Shown here: positions 34,675 through 43,367 of the stretch, piece by piece
How the letters are laid out: every line of letters starts with the position of its first letter
How positions within the stretch are numbered: position 1 is the stretch's first letter
Assembly: GCF_050916355.1 (NCBI RefSeq)
Contig: NZ_CP136946.1
Location: 2,728,001-2,792,000 of the forward strand
DNA from: Jeongeupia wiesaeckerbachi
Lineage (GTDB): Bacteria > Pseudomonadota > Gammaproteobacteria > Burkholderiales > Chitinibacteraceae
Direction of reading: 5' to 3'
Length of the DNA: 64,000 bases
Made by a program: the position numbers and the translations under genes
Notes under the pieces: model-generated
What the model saw: the letters and a program-made list of their open reading frames with translations, nothing else
What the model was told of the DNA's origin: nothing
Database searches by the model: none

Positions 34675-35015
34675 ATCGTAAGGTTGTCGGTGCGCACTAC
34701 GGTCTGCGCGACTGGCTGGTGCAACGTGTTACCGCGGTGATCATGCTGGTTTACGGCATCGCCGTTGCCGCATTCGTGTTGTTTGCCTCTGGCGCTTCGT
34801 TCGAAGCCTGGCAGGCGCTGTTCGCCTGTACCTGGGTCAAGGTGCTGACCACCGTGACCGTTGGCGCCCTGGTGTGGCATGCCTGGGTCGGTACCCGCGA
34901 TATCTGGATGGATTACGCCTATCACACCGGCGTGCGTCTGGCACTGCATGTGCTGACGATTCTCTGGCTGGTGGCCAGCTTTGTTTACTCGATTAAAGTC
35001 GTGTGGGGTGCGTGA
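34668..35015 (+). CDS. sdhD: Succinate dehydrogenase membrane anchor subunit
   Basis: A 115-residue three-helix subunit. GAHYGLRDWLVQRVTAV at the N-terminus and HAWVGTRDIWMDY near residue 70 are typical of SdhD; the His and Asp-Tyr of the second block contribute to the haem and quinone sites. It overlaps sdhC by seven bases and its stop shares one base with the sdhA start. Confidence 0.95.
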   Translation: MVNRKVVGAHYGLRDWLVQRVTAVIMLVYGIAVAAFVLFASGASFEAWQALFACTWVKVLTTVTVGALVWHAWVGTRDIWMDYAYHTGVRLALHVLTILWLVASFVYSIKVVWGA

Positions 35016-36787
35016 TGTCCGTTCCGGTTCGTAAATTCGATGCAGTGATCGTCGGTGCCGGCGGTGCTGGCCTGCGCGCCGCGCTGCAGTTGTCCGAAGC
35101 CGGTCTGAAGACTGCCGTGCTCTCCAAGGTCTTCCCGACGCGCTCGCATACCGTGGCTGCGCAGGGCGGTGTTTCGGCGTCGCTCGGCAACTCCGAGCCT
35201 GACCACTGGCACTGGCATATGTACGACACGGTCAAGGGTTCCGACTGGCTCGGCGACCAAGACGCGATCGAGTTCATGTGTCGTGAGGCACCGAACGTCG
35301 TCGTCGAGCTCGAGCACTTCGGCATGCCGTTCGACCGCAATGCCGACGGCTCGATCTACCAGCGTCCCTTCGGCGGCCACATGAGCAACTTCGGCGAGAA
35401 GCCGGTTCGCCGTGCCTGTGCCGCGGCCGACCGTACCGGTCACGCCATGCTGCACGCGCTGTATCAGCGCAATGTGCGCGCCAATACCCAGTTCTTCGTC
35501 GAATGGATGGCGCTCGATCTGGTGCGTGACGAGCAGGGCAACGTCCAGGGCGTCGTCGCCATGGAAATGGAAACGTCGGAAGTCTACGTATTCCAGGCCA
35601 AAGCCACCTTGTTCGCGACCGGCGGTGCCGGCCGTATCTTCGCCTCGTCGACCAATGCCTTCATCAATACCGGCGACGGCCTCGGCATGGCGGCACGCGC
35701 CGGCATTCCGCTCGAAGACATGGAATTCTGGCAGTTCCACCCGACCGGCGTCGCCGGTGCCGGTGTGCTGATCACCGAGGGTGTTCGCGGCGAAGGCGGC
35801 ATCCTGCGCAACTCGGCCGGCGAGCGCTTCATGGAGCGCTACGCGCCGAACGCCAAGGATCTGGCGTCGCGCGACGTCGTATCGCGTGCCATGGTGACCG
35901 AGATCAACGAAGGTCGTGGCTGTGGTCCGAACAAGGATCACGTGCTGCTCGACATCACTCACCTGGATCCGGACGTCATCAAGTCCAAGCTGCCGGGCAT
36001 CCGCGAGATTTCGATCAAGTTCGCCAGCGTCGACCCGATCAAGGCGCCGATTCCGGTCGTGCCGACCTGCCACTACCAGATGGGCGGCATTCCGACCAAC
36101 TACAAGGGCGAGGTCATCGTCGAAGACAAGCCGGTCAGCGGTTTCTACGCCGCCGGCGAAGTGGCCTGCGCATCGGTGCACGGCGCCAACCGTCTCGGCA
36201 CCAACTCGCTGCTCGACCTGCTGGTGTTCGGCAAGAGCTCGGGCAACTCGATGATCGACTTCATCAAGCAGGCACCGAAGGATCTGCCGGTGCTGGCGAT
36301 GGCCGACGTCGAACGTTCGCTGGCGCGTGTCGATCGGCTGAACCAGCAGAGCGGCGGCACCCAGGTCAACGATGCGCGCGCCGCAATGCAGGCGACGATG
36401 CAGAAGCACTGCGGCGTGTTCCGTTTCAAGGACATGCTCGCCGAAGGTGTGGCGAAGATTCTGGAAGTCGAGAAGATGGTCAAGACCATCGAAATCAGCG
36501 ACAAGTCCAAGACCTTCAACACGGCCCGCCTCGAAGCGCTGGAACTCGAAAACCTGATCGAAGTCGCCAAGGCGACGATGATTTCGGCCGATGCACGGAC
36601 CGAATCGCGCGGCGCCCACGTCCGCGACGACGCCGAAGATACGCCGGAACGCCCGAACGGCCGTGACGACGAAAACTGGCTCAAGCACACGTTGTGGCAT
36701 CGCGATGGCAACCAGCTGAAGTACAAGCCAGTGAACATGAAGCCGCTGTCGGTCGATACGATCGCCCTGAAGACCCGCTCCTACTGA
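35015..36787 (+). CDS. sdhA: Succinate dehydrogenase flavoprotein subunit
   Basis: A 590-residue FAD protein. The dinucleotide fold VIVGAGGAGLRAAL, the FAD-linking His in RSHTVAAQGGV and the active-site HPTGVAGAGVLITEG and HGANRLGTNSLLDLLVFG blocks are intact. It oxidises succinate to fumarate. The ATG at 35015 overlaps the sdhD stop by one base; a potential start 12 bases upstream lies within sdhD. The covalent flavin is installed with the help of SdhE, encoded just downstream. Confidence 0.98.
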   Translation: MSVPVRKFDAVIVGAGGAGLRAALQLSEAGLKTAVLSKVFPTRSHTVAAQGGVSASLGNSEPDHWHWHMYDTVKGSDWLGDQDAIEFMCREAPNVVVELEHFGMPFDRNADGSIYQRPFGGHMSNFGEKPVRRACAAADRTGHAMLHALYQRNVRANTQFFVEWMALDLVRDEQGNVQGVVAMEMETSEVYVFQAKATLFATGGAGRIFASSTNAFINTGDGLGMAARAGIPLEDMEFWQFHPTGVAGAGVLITEGVRGEGGILRNSAGERFMERYAPNAKDLASRDVVSRAMVTEINEGRGCGPNKDHVLLDITHLDPDVIKSKLPGIREISIKFASVDPIKAPIPVVPTCHYQMGGIPTNYKGEVIVEDKPVSGFYAAGEVACASVHGANRLGTNSLLDLLVFGKSSGNSMIDFIKQAPKDLPVLAMADVERSLARVDRLNQQSGGTQVNDARAAMQATMQKHCGVFRFKDMLAEGVAKILEVEKMVKTIEISDKSKTFNTARLEALELENLIEVAKATMISADARTESRGAHVRDDAEDTPERPNGRDDENWLKHTLWHRDGNQLKYKPVNMKPLSVDTIALKTRSY

Positions 36788-36800
36788 GGGGAATGCATCA

Positions 36801-37511
36801 ATGACTACCCGTACCGTCAAATTCAGCATCTACCGCTTCGATCCGGAACAAGACGCGAAGCCGTACATGAAGGACTACACCGTCGAACTCGACTCGACCG
36901 ACCGCAAGCTGCTCGACGCGCTGGTCAAGCTCAAAGTCGTCGACGACGCGATCTCGTTCCGCCGTTCGTGCCGCGAAGGCGTGTGCGGTTCGGACGCGAT
37001 GAACATCAACGGCAAGAACGGTCTGGCTTGTGTGACCGACATCGACTCGCTCAAGCAGCCGATCCAGATCCGTCCGCTGCCGGGCCTGCCGGTGGTGCGC
37101 GACCTGATCGTCGACATGACGCAGTTCTTCAAGCAATACCACTCGATCAAGCCATACGTGATCAACGACACGCCGGCACCGGATCGCGAACGGCTGCAAA
37201 GCCCGGAAGACCGCGAGGAGCTGAACGGCCTGTACGAATGCATTCTGTGCGCGTGCTGCTCGACGTCCTGTCCTTCGTTCTGGTGGAACCCGGACAAGTT
37301 TGTCGGCCCGGCCGGCCTGCTTGCCGCTTATCGCTTTATTGCGGATACCCGCGATACGGCAACCAACGAGCGTCTGGATAATCTGGAAGACCCTTACCGG
37401 TTGTTCCGCTGCCATTCGATCATGAACTGCGTCGATGTCTGCCCGAAGGAACTCAATCCGACCAAGGCGATCGGCAAGATCAAAGACCTGATGGTCAAGC
37501 GCATCGCCTAA
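36801..37511 (+). CDS. sdhB: Succinate dehydrogenase iron-sulfur subunit
   Basis: A 236-residue protein with the 2Fe-2S ligands in SCREGVCGSDAM and the downstream Cys, and the 4Fe-4S/3Fe-4S ligands in CILCACCSTSCPSFWW and CHSIMNCVDVCPKELNP. It relays electrons from SdhA to the membrane quinone site. It follows sdhA by 13 bases. Confidence 0.98.
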   Translation: MTTRTVKFSIYRFDPEQDAKPYMKDYTVELDSTDRKLLDALVKLKVVDDAISFRRSCREGVCGSDAMNINGKNGLACVTDIDSLKQPIQIRPLPGLPVVRDLIVDMTQFFKQYHSIKPYVINDTPAPDRERLQSPEDREELNGLYECILCACCSTSCPSFWWNPDKFVGPAGLLAAYRFIADTRDTATNERLDNLEDPYRLFRCHSIMNCVDVCPKELNPTKAIGKIKDLMVKRIA

Positions 37512-37537
37512 GCGGGCGAGCAACAGGGAAGCAAGCG

Positions 37538-37783
37538 ATGGACGAAGTAGAACTGAAACGCATCCTGTGGCGCTCGCGCCGCGGCCTGCTGGAGCTGGAT
37601 CTGCAGCTGGAGCGTTTCGTCGCCATGGTGCTGCCGACACTGTCGGATGCCGAGCTGGCGCTCTACGGCGATGTGCTCCTGCTTCCCGACCAGGATTTCC
37701 TGGCCTACGTGAACGGTGCGAGCGTGTGTCCCGATGCGCGGCTCGAACCGATGATCGAGCGCATTCGCGCTGCACAACGATAA
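37538..37783 (+). CDS. sdhE: FAD assembly factor SdhE
   Basis: An 81-residue five-helix protein with the invariant RRGLLELD motif near residue 14 that contacts SdhA. It promotes covalent flavinylation of SdhA. Position right after sdhB is typical for Betaproteobacteria. A GC-rich hairpin without a U-tract follows before gltA. Confidence 0.95.
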   Translation: MDEVELKRILWRSRRGLLELDLQLERFVAMVLPTLSDAELALYGDVLLLPDQDFLAYVNGASVCPDARLEPMIERIRAAQR

Positions 37784-37788
37784 CGGTA

Positions 37789-37804
37789 GCGGGCCCGAGC
37801 CCGC
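37789..37804 (+). other. Intercistronic hairpin sdhE-gltA
   Basis: GCGGGC-CCGA-GCCCGC, perfect 6-bp stem with a tetraloop and no U-tract after it. It is the first of a series at gene junctions in the TCA block. Confidence 0.65.
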
Positions 37805-37826
37805 ACCCAACCTGGAGCCTATAGAG

Positions 37827-39113
37827 ATGGAAAACAAGGTCACCCTGACGTACAAGAACGGTGAGCAGTCGATCGAGCTGCCGGTTCTGCCGGCCACGCT
37901 GGGACCGAGCGTCGTCGATATCCGCGCGTTTTCGAAGACCGGCATGTTCACGTTCGACCCGGGTTTCCTGGCGACGTCGGCGTGTGAGTCGAAGATCACC
38001 TACATCGACGGTGACCTGGGCCAGCTCTATTACCGCGGCTACCCGATCGAGCAACTGGCCGAGCATTCTGACTTCCTCGAATCCTGCTACCTGCTGATCT
38101 ACGGCGAGCTGCCGACCAAGTCACAAAAGGACGAATTCGTCCGCGTCGTTACCAAGCACACCATGGTGCACGACCAGATGACCCGCTTCTTCCAGGGCTT
38201 CCGTCGCGACGCGCATCCGATGGCGATGATGGTTGGTGTGGTTGGCGCGCTGTCGGCGTTCTATCAGGACAGCCTCGACATCAATGACGAAGAGCATCGC
38301 CGTGTTGCGATCTACCGTCTGATCTCGAAGATCCCGACCATTGCCGCGATGTGCTACCGCTACAACCAGGGTCTGCCGTTCAACTACCCGCGCAATGACC
38401 TCGGTTATGCCGCGAACTTCCTGTACATGATGTTCGCGACCCCGTGCGAAGAATACGTGCCGAACCCGGTGCTGGTGAAGGCGCTCGACCGCATCCTGAT
38501 CCTGCACGCCGATCACGAACAGAACGCGTCGACCTCGACCGTGCGTCTGGCCGGCTCGTCGGGCGCCAACCCGTTTGCGTGTATCGCCGCCGGTATCGCC
38601 TGCCTGTGGGGCCCGTCGCATGGCGGCGCCAACGAAGCCGTGCTGAAGATGCTCGACGAGATCGGCTCGGTCGAGAACGTTCCGGCCTTCATGGAAGGCG
38701 TGAAGAACAAGACCCACAAGCTGATGGGCTTCGGTCACCGCGTCTACAAGAACATGGACCCGCGCGCAGCGATCATGAAAGAGACCTGCGACGAAGTGCT
38801 GAAGGAACTCGGCCTCGAAAACGATCCGAAGTTCAAGCTGGCGATGGCGCTCGAGAAGATCGCGCTGGAAGACCCGTACTTCATCGAACGCAAGCTCTAC
38901 CCGAACGTCGACTTCTACTCGGGCATCGTGCAGACCGCCCTCGGTATCCCGGTGTCGATGTTCACGGTGATTTTCGCGCTGGCGCGTACCGTCGGCTGGA
39001 TCAGCCACTGGAACGAAATGATCGCAGATCCGGGCATGAAGATCGGTCGCCCGCGTCAGCTGTACACCGGCTCGCCGCGTCGCGACTACACCGATATTGA
39101 AAATCGCGGGTAA
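37827..39113 (+). CDS. gltA: Citrate synthase (type II)
   Basis: A 428-residue hexameric-type citrate synthase with the N-terminal beta extension (KVTLTYKNGEQSIELPVL). Catalytic positions lie in LHADHEQNASTSTVRLAGS and GFGHRVYKNMDPRA, and the Asp is near residue 365. It makes citrate from oxaloacetate and acetyl-CoA. The type with this N-terminus is NADH-sensitive in many Gram-negative bacteria. Confidence 0.97.
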   Translation: MENKVTLTYKNGEQSIELPVLPATLGPSVVDIRAFSKTGMFTFDPGFLATSACESKITYIDGDLGQLYYRGYPIEQLAEHSDFLESCYLLIYGELPTKSQKDEFVRVVTKHTMVHDQMTRFFQGFRRDAHPMAMMVGVVGALSAFYQDSLDINDEEHRRVAIYRLISKIPTIAAMCYRYNQGLPFNYPRNDLGYAANFLYMMFATPCEEYVPNPVLVKALDRILILHADHEQNASTSTVRLAGSSGANPFACIAAGIACLWGPSHGGANEAVLKMLDEIGSVENVPAFMEGVKNKTHKLMGFGHRVYKNMDPRAAIMKETCDEVLKELGLENDPKFKLAMALEKIALEDPYFIERKLYPNVDFYSGIVQTALGIPVSMFTVIFALARTVGWISHWNEMIADPGMKIGRPRQLYTGSPRRDYTDIENRG

Positions 39114-39124
39114 ACCGCGTGGAT

Positions 39125-39147
39125 GCGCCGCCCCCTGAGGGCGGCGC
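39125..39147 (+). other. Intercistronic hairpin gltA-sucA
   Basis: GCGCCGCCC / GGGCGGCGC, perfect 9-bp stem with loop CCTGA, 11 bases after the gltA stop. No run of T follows, so it is not a standard terminator. Confidence 0.65.
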
Positions 39148-39209
39148 AATACCATAGCAGTCGGGCGAGGACCCGCTGCGTCTGGCTAGATAGACAGGAC
39201 AGAACCACA

Positions 39210-42023
39210 ATGATGACCGAGTATCAGGTTAATTCTCACCTTTTCGGCGGGAATGCACCGTTTATCGAGGAACTGTACGAACAGTACCTCGCCGATCCGA
39301 CATCGGTGGACGGTAAATGGCGCGAGTACTTCGACCGGCTGCAGCAAACGGCCGGTGCGATCGAGCGCGATGTACCGCGTGCACCGATCGAGGAGTCGTT
39401 CCGCCAGCTGGCCCGCAAGCCGCGCATGGTGGCTGCGGCCGGTGCTTCCGACGAAAAGGCGGTGCGCCAGCAGATCAGCCTGCTGCGCCTGATTTCCGCC
39501 TACCGCGTGCTGGGTAGCCGCAATGCCGCGCTCGACCCGCTGCGCCGGATGGATCAGGCCTACGTGCCCGAACTCGATCCGAAGCACCACGGTTTCTCGG
39601 ATGCGGATCAGGCCAAGGTCTTCGGCACCAACATCGCCGGCATGGAAAAAGCCTCGCTGGCCGATGTGCTGTCCTTCCTGAAACAGACGTACTGCGGCAG
39701 CATCGGCCTCGAGTACATGCACATCACCCGGTCGGAAGAAAAACACTGGGTGCAAAGCTGGTTTGAATCGCGTCGCTCGTCGTCGCAGTACAACGCCACG
39801 CAGAAGAAGCGCATTCTCAAGCAAGTCACCGCTGCCGAGACGCTCGAGCAGTACCTGCACAAGAAGTATGTCGGCCAGAAGCGCTTCTCGCTCGAAGGCG
39901 GCGATTCGCTGATTCCGGCGATGGACTACCTGACCCAGCTGTCCGGCGCCAGTGGCGTGCAGGAAATCGTCATCGGCATGGCCCACCGCGGCCGGCTGAA
40001 CATGCTGGTGAACATCCTCGGCAAGCAGCCGCGCGATCTGTTCAGCGAATTCGAAGGCCGCTACACGACGCAGCTGGCATCGGGCGACGTGAAGTACCAC
40101 ATGGGCTTCTCGAGCGATATCCCGACCGCCAACGGTCCGGTGCACCTGAGCCTCGCGTTCAACCCGTCCCACCTCGAAATCGTCAACCCGGTCGTCGTCG
40201 GCTCGGTGCGCGCACGTCAGCAGCGCCGCAACGACAAGACCGGTGACCAGGTGTTGCCGGTGCTGATCCACGGCGACTCGGCCTTCATCGGTCTCGGCAC
40301 CAATCAGGGCACGTTCAACCTGTCGCAGACGCGCGGTTACGGTACCGGCGGTACCGTGCACATCGTCGTCAACAACCAGGTCGGCTTCACCACCTCGGAC
40401 GTTCGCGACAACCGCTCGACCTTGTACTGTACCGACATCGCCAAGATGGTCGAAGCACCGGTGTTCCACGTCAACGGCGACGATCCGGAAGCCGTGTGCC
40501 TGGTGGTCGAAGCGGCGATGGAGTATCGCAAGACCTTCCGCAAGGATGTCGTCATCGATATCGTCTGTTTCCGTCGCTGGGGCCACAACGAGGCGGATGA
40601 TCCGTTCGTGACCCAGCCGATGATGTACAAGAAGATCGGTCAGCACCCGGGCGTGCGCAAGAAGTACGCCGATCGCCTGGTTGCCGAAGGTATCGTGTCC
40701 GAAGCCGAAGCCGTCGAGATGATCGACGCCTACCGCGCGGCACTGGACCGTGGCGAGCACGTCGAGCAAACGACGCTGACCGACTACAAGCGCAACTTCG
40801 CCATCGATTTCGGCAAGTACATGGGCAACCACTGGCGTCACCCGGTCGATACCGCGGTGCGTCTGGGCGGTCTGCAGCGTCTGGCCGAGAAGTTCAACTC
40901 GGTGCCGGAAAACTTCAAGCTGCGCGCCAACGTCGAGAAGATCCTCAAGGAGCGCGGCGAGATGGTTGCCGGCAATTCGCCGGTCGACTTTGGCATGGCC
41001 GAGTCGCTCGCCTATGCGACGCTGGTGACCGAAGGCTACGCCGTGCGCATCTCGGGTGAAGACTCGGGCCGCGGTACCTTCAACCATCGCCACGCGGTCG
41101 TGCACGACCAGAACCGCGAGAAGTGGGACCTGGGCGCCTACATTCCGCTGCAGCACCTGTCGGACAGCCAGGCGCACTTCACGGTGATCGACTCGATCCT
41201 GAACGAAGAAGCGGTGCTGGCGTTCGAATACGGCTATGCCTCGTCGGCGCCGGAAGAGCTGGTGATCTGGGAAGCGCAGTTCGGTGACTTCGCCAACGGT
41301 GCCCAGGTCGTGATCGACCAGTTCATCACCTCGGGCGAAACCAAGTGGGGCCGTCTGTGCGGCCTGACGATGATGCTGCCGCACGGCTACGACGGCCAGG
41401 GTCCGGAGCACAGCTCGGCCCGCGTCGAGCGCTACCTGCAGATGTGCGCCGAGCACAATGTCCAGGTCGTGCAGCCGTCCGAAGCCAGCCAGATCTTCCA
41501 CGTGCTGCGTCGCCAGATGCTGCGCCCGGTTCGCAAGCCGCTGATCATCATCATGAGCAAGCGTCTGCTGAAGGCGAAGTACGCCGCCAGCCCGATCGAA
41601 CAGTTCAGCAGCGGTGCGTTCCGCAGCGTGATCGGCGATACCGCCGAACTCGATGCGAAGAAGGTCAAGCGCGTCCTCGTCTGCGCCGGTCAGGTGTACT
41701 ACGACCTGGCCACTGCACGTGCCGAACGCGAGATCAAGGACATCGCCGTCATTCGTGTCGAGCAGCTGTACCCGTTCCCGACCGAAGAGCTGCAGGCCGA
41801 GTTCGAGAAGTATCCGAACGCCCGCGAAATCGTCTGGGTCCAGGAAGAGCCGCGCAATCAAGGCGCCTGGCACCAGATCCGCCATCGTCTCGAAGGCTGC
41901 ACCTTGCCGAAGCAGACGCTCAAGTACGCAGGTCGTCCGTCGTCGGCATCGCCGGCGGTCGGTTACATGAGCAAGCACACCGCCCAGCTCAAGGCCTTCG
42001 TCGACGAAGCTCTGACGCTTTAA
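39210..42023 (+). CDS. sucA: 2-oxoglutarate dehydrogenase E1 component
   Basis: A 937-residue thiamine-diphosphate decarboxylase. It has the SucA N-terminal peptide (HLFGGNAPFIEELYEQYL) that docks E1 to E2, and IGMAHRGRLNMLVN, GDSAFIGLGTNQGTFN and RRWGHNEADDPFVTQP cofactor and substrate blocks. Two adjacent ATG codons (39210, 39213) could each start it; upstream open frame lacks family sequence. It acts with SucB and Lpd encoded next. Confidence 0.97.
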   Translation: MMTEYQVNSHLFGGNAPFIEELYEQYLADPTSVDGKWREYFDRLQQTAGAIERDVPRAPIEESFRQLARKPRMVAAAGASDEKAVRQQISLLRLISAYRVLGSRNAALDPLRRMDQAYVPELDPKHHGFSDADQAKVFGTNIAGMEKASLADVLSFLKQTYCGSIGLEYMHITRSEEKHWVQSWFESRRSSSQYNATQKKRILKQVTAAETLEQYLHKKYVGQKRFSLEGGDSLIPAMDYLTQLSGASGVQEIVIGMAHRGRLNMLVNILGKQPRDLFSEFEGRYTTQLASGDVKYHMGFSSDIPTANGPVHLSLAFNPSHLEIVNPVVVGSVRARQQRRNDKTGDQVLPVLIHGDSAFIGLGTNQGTFNLSQTRGYGTGGTVHIVVNNQVGFTTSDVRDNRSTLYCTDIAKMVEAPVFHVNGDDPEAVCLVVEAAMEYRKTFRKDVVIDIVCFRRWGHNEADDPFVTQPMMYKKIGQHPGVRKKYADRLVAEGIVSEAEAVEMIDAYRAALDRGEHVEQTTLTDYKRNFAIDFGKYMGNHWRHPVDTAVRLGGLQRLAEKFNSVPENFKLRANVEKILKERGEMVAGNSPVDFGMAESLAYATLVTEGYAVRISGEDSGRGTFNHRHAVVHDQNREKWDLGAYIPLQHLSDSQAHFTVIDSILNEEAVLAFEYGYASSAPEELVIWEAQFGDFANGAQVVIDQFITSGETKWGRLCGLTMMLPHGYDGQGPEHSSARVERYLQMCAEHNVQVVQPSEASQIFHVLRRQMLRPVRKPLIIIMSKRLLKAKYAASPIEQFSSGAFRSVIGDTAELDAKKVKRVLVCAGQVYYDLATARAEREIKDIAVIRVEQLYPFPTEELQAEFEKYPNAREIVWVQEEPRNQGAWHQIRHRLEGCTLPKQTLKYAGRPSSASPAVGYMSKHTAQLKAFVDEALTL

Positions 42024-42030
42024 TTTCCGC

Positions 42031-42049
42031 GGGGCGGCGCTGCCGTCCC
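42031..42049 (+). other. Intercistronic hairpin sucA-sucB
   Basis: GGGGCGGC / GCCGTCCC, an 8-bp stem with one G-U pair and loop GCT, 8 bases after the sucA stop and 37 bases before sucB. No U-tract. Confidence 0.6.
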
Positions 42050-42086
42050 GAACTGCCGCAAGCCGGAACCAATTGGAGAATACGCA

Positions 42087-43316
42087 ATGATCATCGAAGT
42101 CAAAGTGCCGCAGCTGCCGGAATCCGTCGCCGAAGCGACGCTGTTGTCGTGGAAGAAGAAAGCCGGCGAGGCTGTCGCGCGTGACGAAAACCTGATCGAC
42201 ATCGAAACCGACAAAGTCGTGCTGGAAATCCCGGCACCGCAAGCCGGCGTGCTGGTGTCCATCGTCAAGAACGAAGGTGATAGCGTTGGTAGCAACGACC
42301 TGATCGCCACCATCGATACCGAAGCCCAGGCCGCAGCGCCGGCGCAGGCGGTATCGCAGCCGAGCGCAGCCATCGTCGAGCAACAGCAACGCATTGAAGC
42401 TGCGGCGGCATCGGCCGGCGTGCCGGCTTCGGCAATGGGCTTCGGTTCGGCCATCATGCCGGCGGCGAAGAAGCTGGCTGCCGACAACGGCGTCGATGCG
42501 TCGAAGGTCGAAGGGACTGGCCGCGGTGGCCGTGTGCTGAAGGAAGACGTGCAGAACGCGCTGAGCAAACCGGCCGCCGCGCCCGCAGCCGCCCCGGTTG
42601 TCGCGTCGCTGGGCGAGCGCGCCGAACAGCGCGTGCCGATGAGCCGCTTGCGCCAACGCGTGGCCGAGCGCCTGATCGAATCGCAGCGCACCAACGCCAT
42701 CCTGACGACCTTCAACGAAATCAACATGAAGCCGTTGATGGACCTGCGCAACAAGTACAAGGACCGTTTCGAGAAGGAACACGGCGTGAAGCTCGGCTTC
42801 ATGGGTTTCTTCGTCAAGGCGGCCGTGCACGCACTGAAGAAGTATCCGATCGTCAACGCCTCGGTCGACGGTAACGATATCGTTTACCACGGCTACTTCG
42901 ACATCGGCGTCGCCGTCGGTTCGCCGCGTGGCCTGGTTGTGCCGGTGATCCGCAATGCCGACCAGCTGAGCCTGGCCGACATCGAGAAGACCATCGCCGA
43001 TTTCGGCAAGCGCGCGCAGGAAGGCAAGCTTGGCATCGAAGAGCTGACCGGTGGCACTTACACGATTTCGAACGGTGGTACCTTCGGTTCGATGATGTCG
43101 ACCCCGATCATCAACCCGCCGCAATCGGCGATCCTCGGCATGCACGCCACCAAGGAACGCGCGGTGGTCGAGAACGGTGAAATCGTCGTTCGTCCGATGA
43201 TGTATCTGGCGCAATCGTACGATCACCGGATCATCGACGGCCGCGAAGCGGTGCTGTCGCTGGTGGCGATCAAGGAAGCGATCGAAGATCCGGCTCGTCT
43301 GCTGCTCGATCTGTAA
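42087..43316 (+). CDS. sucB: Dihydrolipoyllysine succinyltransferase (E2o)
   Basis: A 409-residue protein: lipoyl domain (1-75; lipoyl Lys in IETDKVVLEI), Ala/Pro linker, E1/E3-binding domain (about 110-150; AAKKLAADNGVDASKVEGTG), second linker, and catalytic domain with the His-Asp active site in SYDHRIIDGREAV. It transfers succinyl to CoA as the core of the 2-oxoglutarate dehydrogenase complex. The single lipoyl domain is usual for SucB. Confidence 0.97.
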   Translation: MIIEVKVPQLPESVAEATLLSWKKKAGEAVARDENLIDIETDKVVLEIPAPQAGVLVSIVKNEGDSVGSNDLIATIDTEAQAAAPAQAVSQPSAAIVEQQQRIEAAAASAGVPASAMGFGSAIMPAAKKLAADNGVDASKVEGTGRGGRVLKEDVQNALSKPAAAPAAAPVVASLGERAEQRVPMSRLRQRVAERLIESQRTNAILTTFNEINMKPLMDLRNKYKDRFEKEHGVKLGFMGFFVKAAVHALKKYPIVNASVDGNDIVYHGYFDIGVAVGSPRGLVVPVIRNADQLSLADIEKTIADFGKRAQEGKLGIEELTGGTYTISNGGTFGSMMSTPIINPPQSAILGMHATKERAVVENGEIVVRPMMYLAQSYDHRIIDGREAVLSLVAIKEAIEDPARLLLDL

Positions 43317-43322
43317 TACGTC

Positions 43323-43342
43323 GGGGCGGGCTGGCCCGCCCC
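43323..43342 (+). other. Intercistronic hairpin sucB-lpdA
   Basis: GGGGCGGG-CTGG-CCCGCCCC, perfect 8-bp G/C stem, 6 bases after the sucB stop, no U-tract. Confidence 0.65.
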
Positions 43343-43367
43343 ATGCGCATCACACAGGAAAAACCTC

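Noticed and set aside
34985..36829. A 614-codon open frame antisense to sdhA
   Set aside because: Shadow of a strongly conserved flavoprotein gene.
39186..43226. A 1346-codon open frame antisense to sucA and sucB
   Set aside because: It mirrors two well-conserved genes on the other strand. Long antisense frames arise from strong G/C third-position bias; its composition (Arg/His/Val/Asp rich) is typical of a shadow.
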